DNA from: Armatimonadota bacterium
GTDB taxonomy: Bacteria; Armatimonadota; Fimbriimonadia; Fimbriimonadales; Fimbriimonadaceae
DNA length: 6,344 nucleotides
Reading direction: 5' to 3'
Assembly (NCBI GenBank): GCA_023423495.1
Contig: JAFAFM010000221.1
Coordinates: 1 to 6,344 of the forward strand
Shown: positions 6,102 to 6,344 of the stretch, in pieces
How the letters are laid out: each line of letters opens with the position of its first letter
Numbering within the stretch: the stretch's first letter is position 1
The notes under the pieces: generated by a model
Told to the model about the DNA's origin: nothing
Database searches by the model: none
The model's input: the letters and a program-made list of their open reading frames with translations, nothing else
Translations under genes and position numbers: made by a program

Positions 6102-6344
6102 GTGCGAAGACTATCAGCATTCATCTTGGTGGTTAGCTGGGGAACGCTTTCCCTCGCTCAAACGAACGCCAACTGTCCGCTGTGAGCCGCAGGTGGATTT
6201 GGGGCCAGTTCGGCCCCAACAAAATGGCAAATCAACACCTTGTACGCCCCGGCAACAGAAACCGTGGGCGAAACCTTCGTCTGGTATCGAGCGACCGACC
6301 GCTTGCAAATCGGCGCTGCTCTCCTTTGGAAACAGGGTGCGGTG
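6102..6344 (+). CDS. Candidate selenoprotein (in-frame TGA, CxxU motif), 3' end beyond window
   Basis: The frame runs from GTG 6102 to the right edge (81 codons) with a single in-frame TGA at 6183-6185, codon 28. Codons 1-20 encode a classic signal peptide (Arg2, Arg3, a hydrophobic core, then SLAQ). The mature start reads N-A-N-C25-P-L-TGA, so reading TGA as selenocysteine gives a CxxU motif. Past it the sequence is convincingly protein: a Gly/Ala/Ser linker (29-38), then strands such as WQINTLYAP (42-50), TFVWYRA (58-64) and LQIGAALLW (68-76), which resemble outer-membrane barrel strands. A SECIS-like hairpin follows at 6199-6219. TGA ends four other genes here, so it is a normal stop codon and not Trp. 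The gene lies 19 bases after the Cys-barrel gene in the same unit. I do not recognise the family. The alternative is a TGC or TGT (Cys) codon mutated to TGA, giving a pseudogene, or a sequencing error. I put recoding at somewhat better than even. Confidence 0.6.
6199..6219 (+). promoter_or_regulatory. Putative bacterial SECIS hairpin
   Basis: TTGGGGCC (6199-6206) and GGCCCCAA (6212-6219) form a perfect 8-bp stem with a 5-base loop AGTTC (6207-6211). The stem begins 13 bases after the TGA and the loop 21 bases after it, inside the 16-37 base range usually required for bacterial SECIS loops. The loop has a G in its first two positions followed by U, as in the E. coli fdhF element, but the bulged U of fdhF is not obvious. 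No T-run follows on either strand, so it is not an intrinsic terminator. The function is inferred. Confidence 0.55.

Noticed and set aside
6102..6185. A stand-alone 27-residue peptide ending at TGA 6183
   Set aside because: It would be a bare signal peptide with five or six extra residues, while the same frame continues as good protein sequence after the TGA. There is no start with an RBS for the downstream part.
6183..6185. TGA read as tryptophan (alternative genetic code)
   Set aside because: TGA is the natural stop of the genes ending at 1243, 3065, 4268 and 6082, and those genes use TGG for Trp.
6199..6219. Hairpin as an intrinsic terminator
   Set aside because: It is followed by AACAAAATGG on the + strand and by no T-run on the - strand, and it sits inside an open coding frame.

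Overview
The window reads as DNA from an environmental Gram-negative (diderm) bacterium. At least one gene encodes a probable outer-membrane beta-barrel, the base composition is moderately GC-rich, Shine-Dalgarno sites are AGGA/AAGGAG-like, and several secreted proteins have short signal peptides ending in AQ or GQ. That signal-peptide style recalls Armatimonadota (Fimbriimonas-like), but this is a weak impression and no marker gene is present. Every gene lies on the + strand, no stretch over 300 bases lacks a gene, and I saw no tRNA, rRNA, CRISPR array or insertion sequence.

Positions 1-1954 are not obviously linked to what follows. They hold the 3' part of a GGDEF-EAL cyclic-di-GMP enzyme, cut by the left edge, and then a six-helix MIP/aquaporin-family channel. 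The channel has an NPC first motif and lacks the arginine that normally follows the second NPA.

Positions 1987-6344 look like one gene cluster for exported, metal-handling proteins. A good -10 box (1987-1992) precedes (i) a small secreted Cys-rich protein, (ii) a secreted protein with three YHS-like modules, (iii) a secreted three-domain protein with Met-rich and HxHP motifs, (iv) a protein that joins two 8-Cys modules to a probable outer-membrane barrel, and (v) the start of a further exported protein that leaves the window. Genes iii and iv overlap by 4 bases (GTGA), and iv and v are 19 bases apart. A strong intrinsic terminator lies between ii and iii with no room for a new promoter after it, which suggests partial readthrough. 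Cys, Met and His ligands in nearly every product suggest soft-metal binding, with copper the most likely guess, from the periplasm to the outer membrane. No transporter, regulator or metal oxidase is visible here to prove the metal.

The most interesting signal is at the right end. The last reading frame starts at GTG 6102 behind a near-perfect AAGGAGA and encodes a signal peptide. It then meets an in-frame TGA at 6183 and stays open to the window edge with convincing protein sequence. The TGA falls in a Cys-Pro-Leu-TGA context, a CxxU redox or metal motif. A perfect 8-bp hairpin with loop AGTTC follows 13 nt later, matching the usual bacterial SECIS layout. I read it as a candidate selenoprotein of a family I do not recognise. 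A recent nonsense mutation is the main alternative.
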